The notes under the pieces are model-generated. The model did not search any database and was not told the DNA's origin. It saw only the letters and a list, made by a program, of their open reading frames with translations. From NCBI GenBank assembly GCA_028280715.1, contig JANQLG010000025.1:124001-188000 (forward strand): DNA of 64,000 bases, written 5' to 3'. Numbering within the stretch: the stretch's first letter is position 1; each line of letters opens with the position of its first letter. This DNA is from Spongiibacteraceae bacterium. GTDB lineage: Bacteria; Pseudomonadota; Gammaproteobacteria; Pseudomonadales; Dasaniaceae. Positions 8,415 through 16,645 of the stretch are shown one piece after another. A program made the position numbers and the translations under genes.

Positions 8415-9218
8415 ATGACGGACTTCAATTTCGAAACCATTAACGTATCTATAGATGACAGAGGTGTTGGCACTGTGATTTTATCGCGCCCAGACAAGCA
8501 TAACGCATTGAATCACGACCTCATTGTGGAAACTACCCAGGCTTTTGAGATATTAGGCAACGATACTAATGTGCGATTAGTTGTACTCACTGGTGAAGGC
8601 AAATCATTCTGTTCAGGCGGAGATATTAATTGGTTTTCCAATAATTTAAAGCTTTCTCGTTCTGAACGTGTAGCAGAAGGTGCACTGCTTGCCAATTTAT
8701 TAAAAACGATAAATTTTTTACCCAAGCCGGTAATTGGTCGTATTAATGGGTCTGCCTATGGTGGTGGGGTAGGTATGATTTCCGTTTGTGATATTACCAT
8801 TGGTGTTGATAGCAGCAAGTTCGGATTAACTGAAGTTCGTTTAGGTTTTATTCCCGCAACCATTTCCCCGCATGTCGTTCGTCGCATGGGAGTAATGAAT
8901 TCTCGTCGCACATGGTTAAGTGGTGCTTTGTTCAGTGCCGAAAAAGCCTATCGTTACGGTTTGCTGGATGAAGTCGTCACTGAAGATGAATTAGACACAG
9001 CTATTGAAAAAGAAATTCTAGATCATTTGGAAGCAGCGCCTAATGCTGTGGCAGATACTAAGCGACTTATAGATTTTGTTAGTAATCATGGTGTACAAGA
9101 CAATTTAATTTATACCGCAGATCGTTTGGCAGATACTTGGGAGGCTGAAGAGGGGCGAATAGGTATCACTAAGTTTTTCAATAAAGAATTACCTCCCTGG
9201 CGTTCAGGTGAAAAATAG
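8415..9218 (+). CDS. Enoyl-CoA hydratase, methylglutaconyl-CoA hydratase (LiuC/AtuE)-like
   Basis: This 267-residue crotonase-fold enzyme has the first oxyanion segment SFCSGGDINW, the second in GSAYGGGVG, and a catalytic-glutamate segment FGLTEVRLGFIPATISP. That last segment closely resembles 3-methylglutaconyl-CoA or isohexenylglutaconyl-CoA hydratases. It would hydrate the carboxylated product of the neighbouring acyl-CoA carboxylase. The gene lies between the beta (34 bp upstream) and alpha (45 bp downstream) carboxylase genes, the same order as liuB-liuC-liuD of Pseudomonas. The exact substrate cannot be read from sequence. Confidence 0.85.
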   Translation: MTDFNFETINVSIDDRGVGTVILSRPDKHNALNHDLIVETTQAFEILGNDTNVRLVVLTGEGKSFCSGGDINWFSNNLKLSRSERVAEGALLANLLKTINFLPKPVIGRINGSAYGGGVGMISVCDITIGVDSSKFGLTEVRLGFIPATISPHVVRRMGVMNSRRTWLSGALFSAEKAYRYGLLDEVVTEDELDTAIEKEILDHLEAAPNAVADTKRLIDFVSNHGVQDNLIYTADRLADTWEAEEGRIGITKFFNKELPPWRSGEK

Positions 9219-9262
9219 TTGGTGTTATTAAGCCTTAAAAAGTGACGAAGCGAGAATAATGA

Positions 9263-11278
9263 ATGATTAGTAAGTTGTTAATCGCCAATCGTGGAGAGAT
9301 TGCAGTAAGAGTGATCGAAACCTGTAGAAAAATGGGTGTGGTTGCTGTAGCGGTATACTCTGAAGCTGACCGCAATGCCAAGTACGTTTCTATGGCTGAT
9401 GAAGCTTATTGTATTGGCGCGCCTGAAGCTGCAACTAGCTATCTGGATGGCCAGAAAATTATTGAGTTAGCAAAACGCATTGGTGTTGATGGCATTCATC
9501 CTGGTTATGGTTTTCTGTCAGAGAATGCAGGCTTTGTGGAGTTGTGTGAAGACAATGATATTGCTTTTGTTGGTCCACGTGCGGATGTGGTTGAGCGCAT
9601 GGGTTCAAAGATTGAATCTAAGCGAATTGCTATGGCCAGTGATGTGCCCACAGTTCCTGGTTATACAGGCGATGATCAGTCACCAGAGACCTTAATTGCT
9701 GAGGCTGAACGTATCGGTACCCCACTGATGATCAAAGCTTCTGCTGGTGGTGGCGGTCGCGGTATGCGTATTGTTCATGATCTGAATGACTTTGCTACGC
9801 AATTGGAGTTGGCAACTAAAGAAGCACAAACAGCCTTTGGTGATGCTCGTGTATTACTTGAGCGTTTTATTGAAGAGTCCCGCCATCTTGAGGTTCAGGT
9901 ATTAGGTGACAATCATGGTAATGTCGTTCATCTGTTTGAGCGCGAGTGTTCAATTCAACGTAATCACCAAAAAGTTATTGAAGAGGCTCCAGCGGGTTTT
10001 ATTGACAATAATACGCGTGAAAGACTCTATTCATATGCTCTGCAATTATCCAAAGAAATTGATTATAACTCGGCCGGTACCGTTGAATTTATTTTTGATA
10101 ATAAAACCAAGGACATCTTCTTCCTGGAAATGAACACACGGCTTCAGGTGGAACATCCGGTGACTGAGTTGATCTCAGGCATTGACTTAGTTGAATGGCA
10201 AATTCGAATTGCCTCTGGTGAGCAACTTGCATTGCAACAAAATGATCTGGCTATCAATGGATGGGCTATTGAAGCACGTGTCACAGCAGAAAATCCTGCA
10301 GAAGATTATCGCCCTGAAACAGGCACTTTAACATTTTATCGCGAGCCTCAGGGTAAAGGCATTCGTATTGATAGCGGTATTGAAGAAGGTTCAGTTATTA
10401 CACCTTTTTATGATTCAATGATTTCCAAAACCATTGCCTATGGTGAAACAAGGGAGGAAGCGCGTAGTCGCTTAATTGTAGCCTTGGGTGAATACTTATT
10501 AGCCGGTGTCGGCAACAATATTCCTTTTTTACGTGACATTCTGAAAGCACCTGCTTTCAGTAATCAGCCATTAACGACAAATTTTATCAATCACAATTTT
10601 GAAGGTGGTTGGAGAGCTCCTGTGGTTGAGCAGGAAAAAATATTAGTACTGGCAGCTTTAGCTTGGATTAAAAATATTGAAGCTGATTTACGAGATAATC
10701 AGTCGCCGTGGCACAGTTTGAAAAGTTGGCGGTTGTTGAGAAATTCCGGTCATCAATGTGTTCAGGAAATCACTATTCGTGATAGAAAGCTGGCTCTACA
10801 TAATCTTAAATTTGTCCCCTATGAAGATAGTTTTCAGGTGACATTAAATGATCACGAAACTATCGTTAACAACATCAGCTACACTGGTGAAGGCATTGAA
10901 GCTGAAATCGGTGGCGCTTTAGTGTGTTATCGCTCTAACATTAATGATCAACAAGTCATTTTGGCTAATGGTTCAATCAGTTTTGAATTCGAAGTAGTAC
11001 CGCAACGACAAGCTCTTGCTGGCGATGCAAGGTCAGATTTAACAGGCGAATATGTCGTTAGAGCGCCTATGCCCGGTGTCATAGAAGCGTTACCCGTTAA
11101 GGTTGGTGATAGCGTCAAGAAAGGCGATGTAGTTGTCGTTATGGAATCCATGAAGCTGGTACAAAACCTTTGTGTCAGCGCTGATGGAGTTATTTCAGGC
11201 ATTCATTGCGAAATTGGACAAAATGTTGAAGCCAATTCCCTGTTAGTCGGGCTGGATATTGCGGAGGACAGCGAATGA
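9263..11278 (+). CDS. Acyl-CoA carboxylase, biotin carboxylase/carrier (alpha) subunit
   Basis: The 671 residues comprise a biotin-carboxylase domain (LIANRGEIAVRVI near residue 5), an ATP-grasp glycine loop ASAGGGGRGM, ECSIQRNHQKVIEEAP, and EMNTRLQVEHPVTE. A linker/BT region follows, then a C-terminal biotinyl domain. The biotin-accepting lysine is Lys631 in VMESMKL; the usual form is EAMKM, so two flanking residues differ. It carboxylates biotin using ATP and bicarbonate and pairs with the beta subunit encoded two genes upstream. Length matches LiuD/AtuF-type alpha subunits (about 655-670 residues). Confidence 0.9.
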   Translation: MISKLLIANRGEIAVRVIETCRKMGVVAVAVYSEADRNAKYVSMADEAYCIGAPEAATSYLDGQKIIELAKRIGVDGIHPGYGFLSENAGFVELCEDNDIAFVGPRADVVERMGSKIESKRIAMASDVPTVPGYTGDDQSPETLIAEAERIGTPLMIKASAGGGGRGMRIVHDLNDFATQLELATKEAQTAFGDARVLLERFIEESRHLEVQVLGDNHGNVVHLFERECSIQRNHQKVIEEAPAGFIDNNTRERLYSYALQLSKEIDYNSAGTVEFIFDNKTKDIFFLEMNTRLQVEHPVTELISGIDLVEWQIRIASGEQLALQQNDLAINGWAIEARVTAENPAEDYRPETGTLTFYREPQGKGIRIDSGIEEGSVITPFYDSMISKTIAYGETREEARSRLIVALGEYLLAGVGNNIPFLRDILKAPAFSNQPLTTNFINHNFEGGWRAPVVEQEKILVLAALAWIKNIEADLRDNQSPWHSLKSWRLLRNSGHQCVQEITIRDRKLALHNLKFVPYEDSFQVTLNDHETIVNNISYTGEGIEAEIGGALVCYRSNINDQQVILANGSISFEFEVVPQRQALAGDARSDLTGEYVVRAPMPGVIEALPVKVGDSVKKGDVVVVMESMKLVQNLCVSADGVISGIHCEIGQNVEANSLLVGLDIAEDSE

Positions 11279-11308
11279 ATAGAGTTACTGTTTTATAGGA
11301 GTAGATAT

Positions 11309-12454
11309 ATGAATGATCCCATTTATTTTGATGAATCTTTAAGAGCTTTCCGTGATCAAGTCGCTCGATTTGTCAACGAAGAAATTATTCCCTACGCAGA
11401 GAAGTGGGAAGAGGAAGGTATGGTTCCTCGCGAACTTTATTGCAAAGCTGGTGAATTGGGAATGTTTGGTTTGCGCTATCCAGAAGAATATGGCGGCTCT
11501 AATCTTAATGCTCTTTATACTGCAGTTATGTGTGAAGAGTTGGGTAAATGTACTTACGGTGGTGTATCTATTGGTATGGCAGTGCATGGAGAAATGTCAT
11601 CACCACATTTGGAGCGTTTTGGTACTAGCGAGCAAAAAGACAAATATCTGACCAAAATTATTTCTGGTGAATTAGTGACTGGTGTTGCGGTCACTGAACC
11701 TGACGCAGGGTCTGATGTGGCGGGAATTAGAACCCGCGCTGTAAAAGACGGAGATGAATGGGTTATTAATGGCACAAAGATGTTCATCACCAATGGTCTT
11801 TATGGCGGTTTGTTTTTTGTTGCTGCAAAAACCGACCCAGAGGCCAAAGGGTCTCGTGGTGTAACCATGTTTCTTGTAGAAAGAGACACTCCAGGATTTT
11901 CCGTAGCGCGTCCATTGAAGAAAACGGGCTGGCTTGCATCCGATACCGCCGAACTGATTTTTGAAGATATGCGCGTTCATGAATCTAATGTATTAGGTGA
12001 AGTTAACAGAGGCTTTTATTCTGTAATGGAAAACTTCCAGAACGAACGGCTAGCGTTAGGCATGATGGCGATGGGGGAAGCACAAAAGGCATTAGAGTTG
12101 ACCTTACAATATGTAAAAGATCGTAAAGCCTTTGGTGGTGTGCTGTGGGATAAACAAATTATTCGTCAGCGCCTGTCACAATTATCAGCGGAGGTGGAAG
12201 CAGCGCGTCAGCTTGGCTATCACTGTGCCTGGCTGGATTCTCAGGGGAAGGATTGTGTTAAAGAAACCTCCATGGTGAAGGTGTTATGTGGGGAACTAGT
12301 GAATAAGGTCATGTATGAATGTGTTCAATTCCATGGTGGCATGGGTTTTATGCGAGAAACTGCGGTAGAGCGTATGTCGAGAGATGCGCGTGTACACGCA
12401 ATAGGCGGTGGCGCGACTGAAGTGATGCGAGAAGAAATTGCCAAACGGCTATAA
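11309..12454 (+). CDS. Acyl-CoA dehydrogenase, second long/branched-chain-type enzyme
   Basis: This 381-residue acyl-CoA dehydrogenase has the FAD motif TEPDAGSD (129-135), NGTKMFITNG and QFHGGMGFMRE. The classical base position is Gly367 (motif GGGATE). Glu246 in FQNERLALG occupies the alternative base position of the long-chain/isovaleryl group. It is related to, but clearly not a recent duplicate of, the enzyme at 5552. It starts 30 bp after the carboxylase alpha gene and is followed 29 bp later by a crotonase-fold gene. Two dehydrogenases of this geometry suggest two oxidation rounds on branched intermediates. Confidence 0.88.
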   Translation: MNDPIYFDESLRAFRDQVARFVNEEIIPYAEKWEEEGMVPRELYCKAGELGMFGLRYPEEYGGSNLNALYTAVMCEELGKCTYGGVSIGMAVHGEMSSPHLERFGTSEQKDKYLTKIISGELVTGVAVTEPDAGSDVAGIRTRAVKDGDEWVINGTKMFITNGLYGGLFFVAAKTDPEAKGSRGVTMFLVERDTPGFSVARPLKKTGWLASDTAELIFEDMRVHESNVLGEVNRGFYSVMENFQNERLALGMMAMGEAQKALELTLQYVKDRKAFGGVLWDKQIIRQRLSQLSAEVEAARQLGYHCAWLDSQGKDCVKETSMVKVLCGELVNKVMYECVQFHGGMGFMRETAVERMSRDARVHAIGGGATEVMREEIAKRL

Positions 12455-12483
12455 GAATTATATCAAAGGAGCTTTGCTGCCTT

Positions 12484-13239
12484 ATGTATGAAGCGATTGA
12501 TTACCGCGTTGAGGATAATATAGGAATTATTACACTCAATAGGCCAGATGATGCAAACGGTATGGATTATCAGTTACTGACTGATTTGCGTGATGTTTCC
12601 TTTCAGGTATCAACTGATCCCAGTATTAGGGCAGTGATTCTGACAGGAACGGGTAAATTTTTTTCTGCAGGTGGTGATTTGAAGGCTATTGCCAGCCAGG
12701 AAAATCGTCAAGCGTATGTTGCTCAGTTGGCTGAATTTGGCAGTACGGCAATAGCCAATTTTCAACGGATGGATGCTCCTTTGATAACAGCCATTAATGG
12801 TACTGCTAGTGGCGGTGGATTCAGTTTAGCGATAAGCGGAGATATAGCTATTGCCAGTGATAAAGCACGTTTTACCTTAGCGTACACCAAAATAGGTTTT
12901 GTACCCGATTTAGGTGGGACCTATTTTTTAGTGAACATGGTTGGGCTTCGCAAAGCAAAGGAGTTGATTTTGTTAAACGAAATACTCAATGCAAATCAGG
13001 CAAAGGAGTGTGGCTTGGTAAATCGAGTTGTACCTCATAATGAACTAATGGCTGAGGCTATGACACTGGCCAGACACTTTGCCAGTGGCTCGACAACCGC
13101 CTATGGTAATGCAAAACGTTTGTTACTAGATGCTGGTGAAACCAATCTGGAAGCAGTGATGGCGGCAGAAGCTAGAGGGGTAGCAATGGCGGCAGGATCA
13201 GAAGAGGGTACCAAGTTGGTGAATAAATTTTTCGACTAA
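12484..13239 (+). CDS. Enoyl-CoA hydratase/isomerase family protein
   Basis: The 251-residue crotonase-fold protein has the oxyanion motifs FFSAGGDL and GTASGGGFSLA. The segment IGFVPDLGGTYFL puts Asp where PaaG-type isomerases keep their single acidic catalytic residue. There is no glutamate at the first hydratase position. This favours a double-bond isomerase (2,3- to 3,2-enoyl-CoA), or possibly a hydratase of the PaaG/PaaB group. The C-terminal half, including AYGNAKRLL, is typical of the family. It lies in the same run as the preceding dehydrogenase (29-bp gap). Confidence 0.8.
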   Translation: MYEAIDYRVEDNIGIITLNRPDDANGMDYQLLTDLRDVSFQVSTDPSIRAVILTGTGKFFSAGGDLKAIASQENRQAYVAQLAEFGSTAIANFQRMDAPLITAINGTASGGGFSLAISGDIAIASDKARFTLAYTKIGFVPDLGGTYFLVNMVGLRKAKELILLNEILNANQAKECGLVNRVVPHNELMAEAMTLARHFASGSTTAYGNAKRLLLDAGETNLEAVMAAEARGVAMAAGSEEGTKLVNKFFD

Positions 13240-13297
13240 TAAGCGCGTTATCTAATAATTCATCTTAGTTAATTTAGAGTTACCAAAGGTTTTTATT

Positions 13298-14269
13298 ATG
13301 GCTATACCTGAACAGCTGCAGCAAGGCTTATCCTTACCCGCTATCGCGGCTCCCATGTTCCTTGCGTCTGGCCCACAGCTGGTTATCGAGTGCTGTAAAT
13401 CTGGTGTACTGGGTACATTCCCCGCGCTTAATCAGCGTACCAGTGAAGGGTTTGAAGAATGGCTAAATGAAATTACCACGACTCTAGCTGATTACGAAGA
13501 AGCGACGGGTACTAAAGCTGCACCTTATGGCGTTAATCTTGTTGCACATAAATCAAATCAGCGTCTTGAAGCTGATTTAGCTCTATGTATTAAATACAAA
13601 GTGCCTCTCATCATCACATCACTTGGTGTCGTTCCAAGTTTGATCGAACAGGTGCAGGCCTATGGTGGTAAAGTATTTCACGATGTGACGACTATTAAGT
13701 TTGCCCAAAAAGCTGCGTCTGCAGGTGTTGATGGCTTAATACTTGTTTGCGCAGGAGCCGGTGGGCATGCTGGTGATATCAATCCCTTCGCTTTTGTTAA
13801 TGAGGCGCGACAATTTTTTGATAAAACGATTGTTTTATCGGGCTGCATTTCCAGAGGCAACGATATTGCTGCGGCTCAAATTATGGGGGCAGATATGGCC
13901 TATATGGGTACTCGCTTTCTTGGCACACAGGAAAGTATGGTCAGAAATGACTATAAGATGATGCTGGTTGATTCGGCGGCCAAGGATATTGTGTATACAC
14001 CCGCTATTTCAGGTGTTCCTGCAAGTTTTATTCGTCAGAGTCTAGTTGATGCAGGTTACGATCCTAACGACAAAACACCAAAAGCAACAATTGATTTTGG
14101 CGATGAACTGGATATCGATCAGAAAGTTAGCTCAGAAACTTCTAAACAGGAAGCTAAAGCCTGGCGTGATATATGGTCGGCTGGTCAAGGGGTCGGTGAC
14201 ATCCAGGATTTACCGATAGTGGCTGACCTGATCAAGCAAATAAAGTTAGAGTATAAGTCCGTTTGCTAA
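13298..14269 (+). CDS. Nitronate monooxygenase-like FMN protein
   Basis: This 323-residue TIM-barrel flavoprotein belongs to the 2-nitropropane dioxygenase/nitronate monooxygenase family. It has LPAIAAPMFLAS at the N-terminus, an FMN phosphate-binding region near GADMAYMGTRF, and AGAGGHAGD, whose His is the catalytic-base position. Known members oxidise alkyl nitronates. Many homologues inside acyl-CoA catabolic clusters have no proven nitronate activity and may act as enoyl reductases, because FabK-like enzymes share the fold. Its place between acyl-CoA genes and a thioesterase makes a CoA-thioester role possible. It starts 58 bp after the crotonase gene. Confidence 0.82.
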   Translation: MAIPEQLQQGLSLPAIAAPMFLASGPQLVIECCKSGVLGTFPALNQRTSEGFEEWLNEITTTLADYEEATGTKAAPYGVNLVAHKSNQRLEADLALCIKYKVPLIITSLGVVPSLIEQVQAYGGKVFHDVTTIKFAQKAASAGVDGLILVCAGAGGHAGDINPFAFVNEARQFFDKTIVLSGCISRGNDIAAAQIMGADMAYMGTRFLGTQESMVRNDYKMMLVDSAAKDIVYTPAISGVPASFIRQSLVDAGYDPNDKTPKATIDFGDELDIDQKVSSETSKQEAKAWRDIWSAGQGVGDIQDLPIVADLIKQIKLEYKSVC

Positions 14270-14341
14270 AAGACGTACCCGGTACTTATATCTGCACTGT
14301 CATGATGTCATAAGAGTAACATTTAGCTAACTGGGATTAAT

Positions 14342-14740
14342 ATGTCGATTGAAGTCATCAAGCCTAGATTTTGCGAAACCGATGCGCTGGGGCATATCAA
14401 TAATGTTAGCTATGTTATTTGGCTCGAACAGGCCAGAATGCAGTTTATTATTGATCATTTGATCCCCGATTTAAGGGATTGGTCGACGGTGCCCTATGTT
14501 GTAGCCCGTATAGAATTGAACTATAAAGCGGAAACGGATTATACGTCAGAGGTAGAAGTAGATACCCGTATTCTCTCCATAGGATCTAGTTCTGTCACCC
14601 TTTGTCAACAAATTAGCCAACACAATGTATTAGTTGTGGATGCTATTGTGGTTATGGTTCATTTTGATCCTCAGTCTAAGAAGGCCACTCCGTTTTCCGA
14701 AGAACAACATAGTATTCTAAACTCATTAATAGAACGCTAA
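14342..14740 (+). CDS. Acyl-CoA thioesterase, 4-hydroxybenzoyl-CoA thioesterase/YbgC-like
   Basis: The 132-residue single hot-dog protein has the family signature RFCETDALGHINNVSYVIWLEQAR, in which the aspartate (residue 14) is the usual catalytic acid. It would hydrolyse acyl-CoA intermediates, perhaps to free CoA when the pathway stalls. It lies downstream of the nitronate-monooxygenase-like gene after 72 bp and is the last enzyme gene of the catabolic run before two regulators. Nothing specific for a substrate is visible. Confidence 0.82.
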   Translation: MSIEVIKPRFCETDALGHINNVSYVIWLEQARMQFIIDHLIPDLRDWSTVPYVVARIELNYKAETDYTSEVEVDTRILSIGSSSVTLCQQISQHNVLVVDAIVVMVHFDPQSKKATPFSEEQHSILNSLIER

Positions 14741-14813
14741 TTCACTGAGCAAGTTGGCTATGACATTAGTTATCATTACTCATCAAGCCATTCATGAATA
14801 AATAGAGGAATTC

Positions 14814-15818
14814 ATGAGCAGTAATATTTCTATTCACTTTGTAAAAGCTGCGGTACGTGGAGCTGTCCAACAAGGTTACGATCTTGAAACGCTGCTTAAC
14901 AAAGCAGGAATCTTTAAAGAACAGCTAGAAAATCCTGATGCTCAAGTAACACCTCAACAAATGGCTACCATTTTCAAAGCTGTCTGGATTATTACTGACG
15001 ATGAATTTATGGGGCTAGGTGAAAACAAATGTAAATTAGGTACTTTTCGATTATTGGCAGGTATGTTAATTCGCTACAATCGTCTGGAATCCTTACTTCG
15101 GTATGCTGAAAATTTTTACTATATTGTTCGGGATGACATACTCTTTAAAATTGAAAAGGAAAAAAATACGGTAAGGGTTATTGTCGATGTTGAATGTGGA
15201 GACTTTGATCCGGATAACTTGCTTAAAGAATACTATTTAGTTGCCTGGCAACGATATATATGTTGGCTTATTGATACACGTATTGAATGGTTATCCACAA
15301 CCTTCAACTATCCAGAGCCTAAACACCAGGATCTATATAAGGCTATGTTTCCTGGTAAAACACAGTTTTCCCAAGATCACTGTAGTTTTAGCTTTGATAG
15401 TAAATACCTAAAAAAACCTATTAGAAAGTCACGTATTGATGTTAAACACTATCTAACACAATTGCCTTTGCCAATTATTGTTTTGCCTGAGACCGAAACT
15501 TTATTTGCCTCACGCGTACGTCAGGTTTTTAGAACTTCTGACATTACACAGCTACCGGATTTGAATACGATAGCACGGGCCTTGTCAGTCAACCCGAGAA
15601 CAGTGCATCGAAAATTAACCAATGAAGGCACTAGTTTTCAGGAAATAAAAGATCAGTATCGTTGTGATGTTGCTGCTCGCTGTTTGAGTGAAAAAAACAT
15701 GAAAGTTAAAGATGTCAGTGAATATCTTGGCTTTAGTGAGCCAGCGGCCTTTTGCCATTTTTTTAAAAAGGTCGCTGGCCTTACCCCTTCCATGTACACC
15801 CAATTCACCGATCTATAA
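14814..15818 (+). CDS. AraC-family transcriptional regulator (OruR/ArgR-like N-domain)
   Basis: The 334 residues comprise an N-terminal 'arabinose-binding'-type domain of the kind found in OruR-like regulators (first ~200 residues, with YNRLESLLRYAENFY) and a C-terminal AraC double helix-turn-helix at about 235-330. The second HTH includes VKDVSEYLGFSEPAAFCHFFKKVAGLTP. GAGG precedes the ATG by 6-7 nt. Regulators with this N-domain commonly sense CoA-pathway substrates such as fatty acids or aromatic acids, so it probably controls the adjacent catabolic genes. The target is inferred from position. Confidence 0.85.
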   Translation: MSSNISIHFVKAAVRGAVQQGYDLETLLNKAGIFKEQLENPDAQVTPQQMATIFKAVWIITDDEFMGLGENKCKLGTFRLLAGMLIRYNRLESLLRYAENFYYIVRDDILFKIEKEKNTVRVIVDVECGDFDPDNLLKEYYLVAWQRYICWLIDTRIEWLSTTFNYPEPKHQDLYKAMFPGKTQFSQDHCSFSFDSKYLKKPIRKSRIDVKHYLTQLPLPIIVLPETETLFASRVRQVFRTSDITQLPDLNTIARALSVNPRTVHRKLTNEGTSFQEIKDQYRCDVAARCLSEKNMKVKDVSEYLGFSEPAAFCHFFKKVAGLTPSMYTQFTDL

Positions 15819-15828
15819 GCGTATTTCT

Positions 15829-15843
15829 GCTTAATAATTAAGC
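15829..15843. repeat. Perfect palindrome between the AraC and TetR genes
   Basis: GCTTAATAATTAAGC is a perfect 7-bp inverted repeat around one central base, 11 nt after the AraC-regulator stop codon. It could be an operator half of the AraC/TetR intergenic region or a short hairpin at the transcript end. There is no T-run to make it a good terminator. Confidence 0.5.
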
Positions 15844-15884
15844 GCTTCAGTTTAGATATTAACTAATTATTTACTGTGGACCAG

Positions 15885-15921
15885 TTAGATAGCTAAGTGA
15901 ATACCTCACCTGGCTACCTAA
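15885..15921. promoter_or_regulatory. 37-bp interrupted palindrome, candidate TetR operator
   Basis: The left arm TTAG-a-TAGC-taa-GTGA and the right arm TCAC-ctg-GCTA-c-CTAA are exact reverse complements at all twelve upper-case positions, around a 5-bp centre (901-905 of the 15-kb block). It lies 64 bp upstream of the TetR-family start codon. TetR proteins bind dyad-symmetric sites and usually repress themselves, so this is the obvious candidate operator. Binding itself is inferred. Confidence 0.6.
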
Positions 15922-15984
15922 GATATGTTATATTTCTGCCAATTTAGTGTGAATATAATATTGAACCAAAAAGGTCCGCTTTGT

Positions 15985-16584
15985 ATGTCGCAACTTCTTC
16001 CAGAAAAACGAACAGTTATTTTGGAAGCTGCCAAAGATGAATTTAAGAAGCATGGCTTTAATGCTGCAAATATGACAACGGTAGCTCAAAATTCCAAAGT
16101 GTCCAAACGAACGCTGTATAAGCATTTCGAGACGAAGCAAATTCTATTTGACACTGTATTAGATGAATTGATTGAACAGGCTGATCAACTACAGCGGGTT
16201 GAATATTGCCCGGACAAGCCTGTTGAAAGCCAGATTTATGAATTACTTGAACACCGCTTTGAATTTGTCAGTGATCAGTCTAACCAGGCTTTTCTCAGAA
16301 TTGTTGTCCCGATTATTTTACATGATAAGAACAAAGCACATTGGTTTTATGAAAGAATGAGAAAAATTGGGATGCGTGAATGGATGTTAGCAGCGGTTGC
16401 TGATAAACGTATTAAAGACTATCCAGTGTCGTTTATGAGTGCTCATCTGATAGGCCCCATCGATAATCAGGCATTATGGCCGCAGGTATTATATGGCCTA
16501 CCCAAAATGGAAGAGGCGTTAGCCAAAAAAACCATAGACATTGCGGCAAAAAATTTTATTGACATATTTGTCCTTAGGCAATAA
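15985..16584 (+). CDS. TetR-family transcriptional regulator
   Basis: The 199-residue protein has the TetR N-terminal DNA-binding domain: ILEAAKDEFKKHGFNAANMT, then VAQNSKVSKRTLYKHFETK at about residues 10-55. An all-helical ligand domain follows, resembling the AefR-like C-terminal type. The ATG at 15985 is chosen over 15925 because the TetR fold begins right after it and AAAGG lies about 12 nt upstream. A long palindrome stands just upstream, consistent with autoregulation. It probably controls the acyl-CoA genes or the downstream membrane genes; the ligand is unknown. Confidence 0.85.
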   Translation: MSQLLPEKRTVILEAAKDEFKKHGFNAANMTTVAQNSKVSKRTLYKHFETKQILFDTVLDELIEQADQLQRVEYCPDKPVESQIYELLEHRFEFVSDQSNQAFLRIVVPIILHDKNKAHWFYERMRKIGMREWMLAAVADKRIKDYPVSFMSAHLIGPIDNQALWPQVLYGLPKMEEALAKKTIDIAAKNFIDIFVLRQ

Positions 16585-16602
16585 GGACAAATATTTCGTT
16601 TT
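16564..16602 (+). terminator. Terminator hairpin overlapping the TetR stop codon
   Basis: A 13-bp perfect stem, ATATTTGTCCTTA (16564-16576) with TAAGGACAAATAT (16582-16594), has a 5-nt loop and is followed by TTCGTTTT. The TAA stop codon forms the first three bases of the right arm, so the last codons of the gene double as the terminator. Confidence 0.75.
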
Positions 16603-16645
16603 GGTTAATTGATATAAGTGTAAAGAAAATTTAATCCTTTACTTT

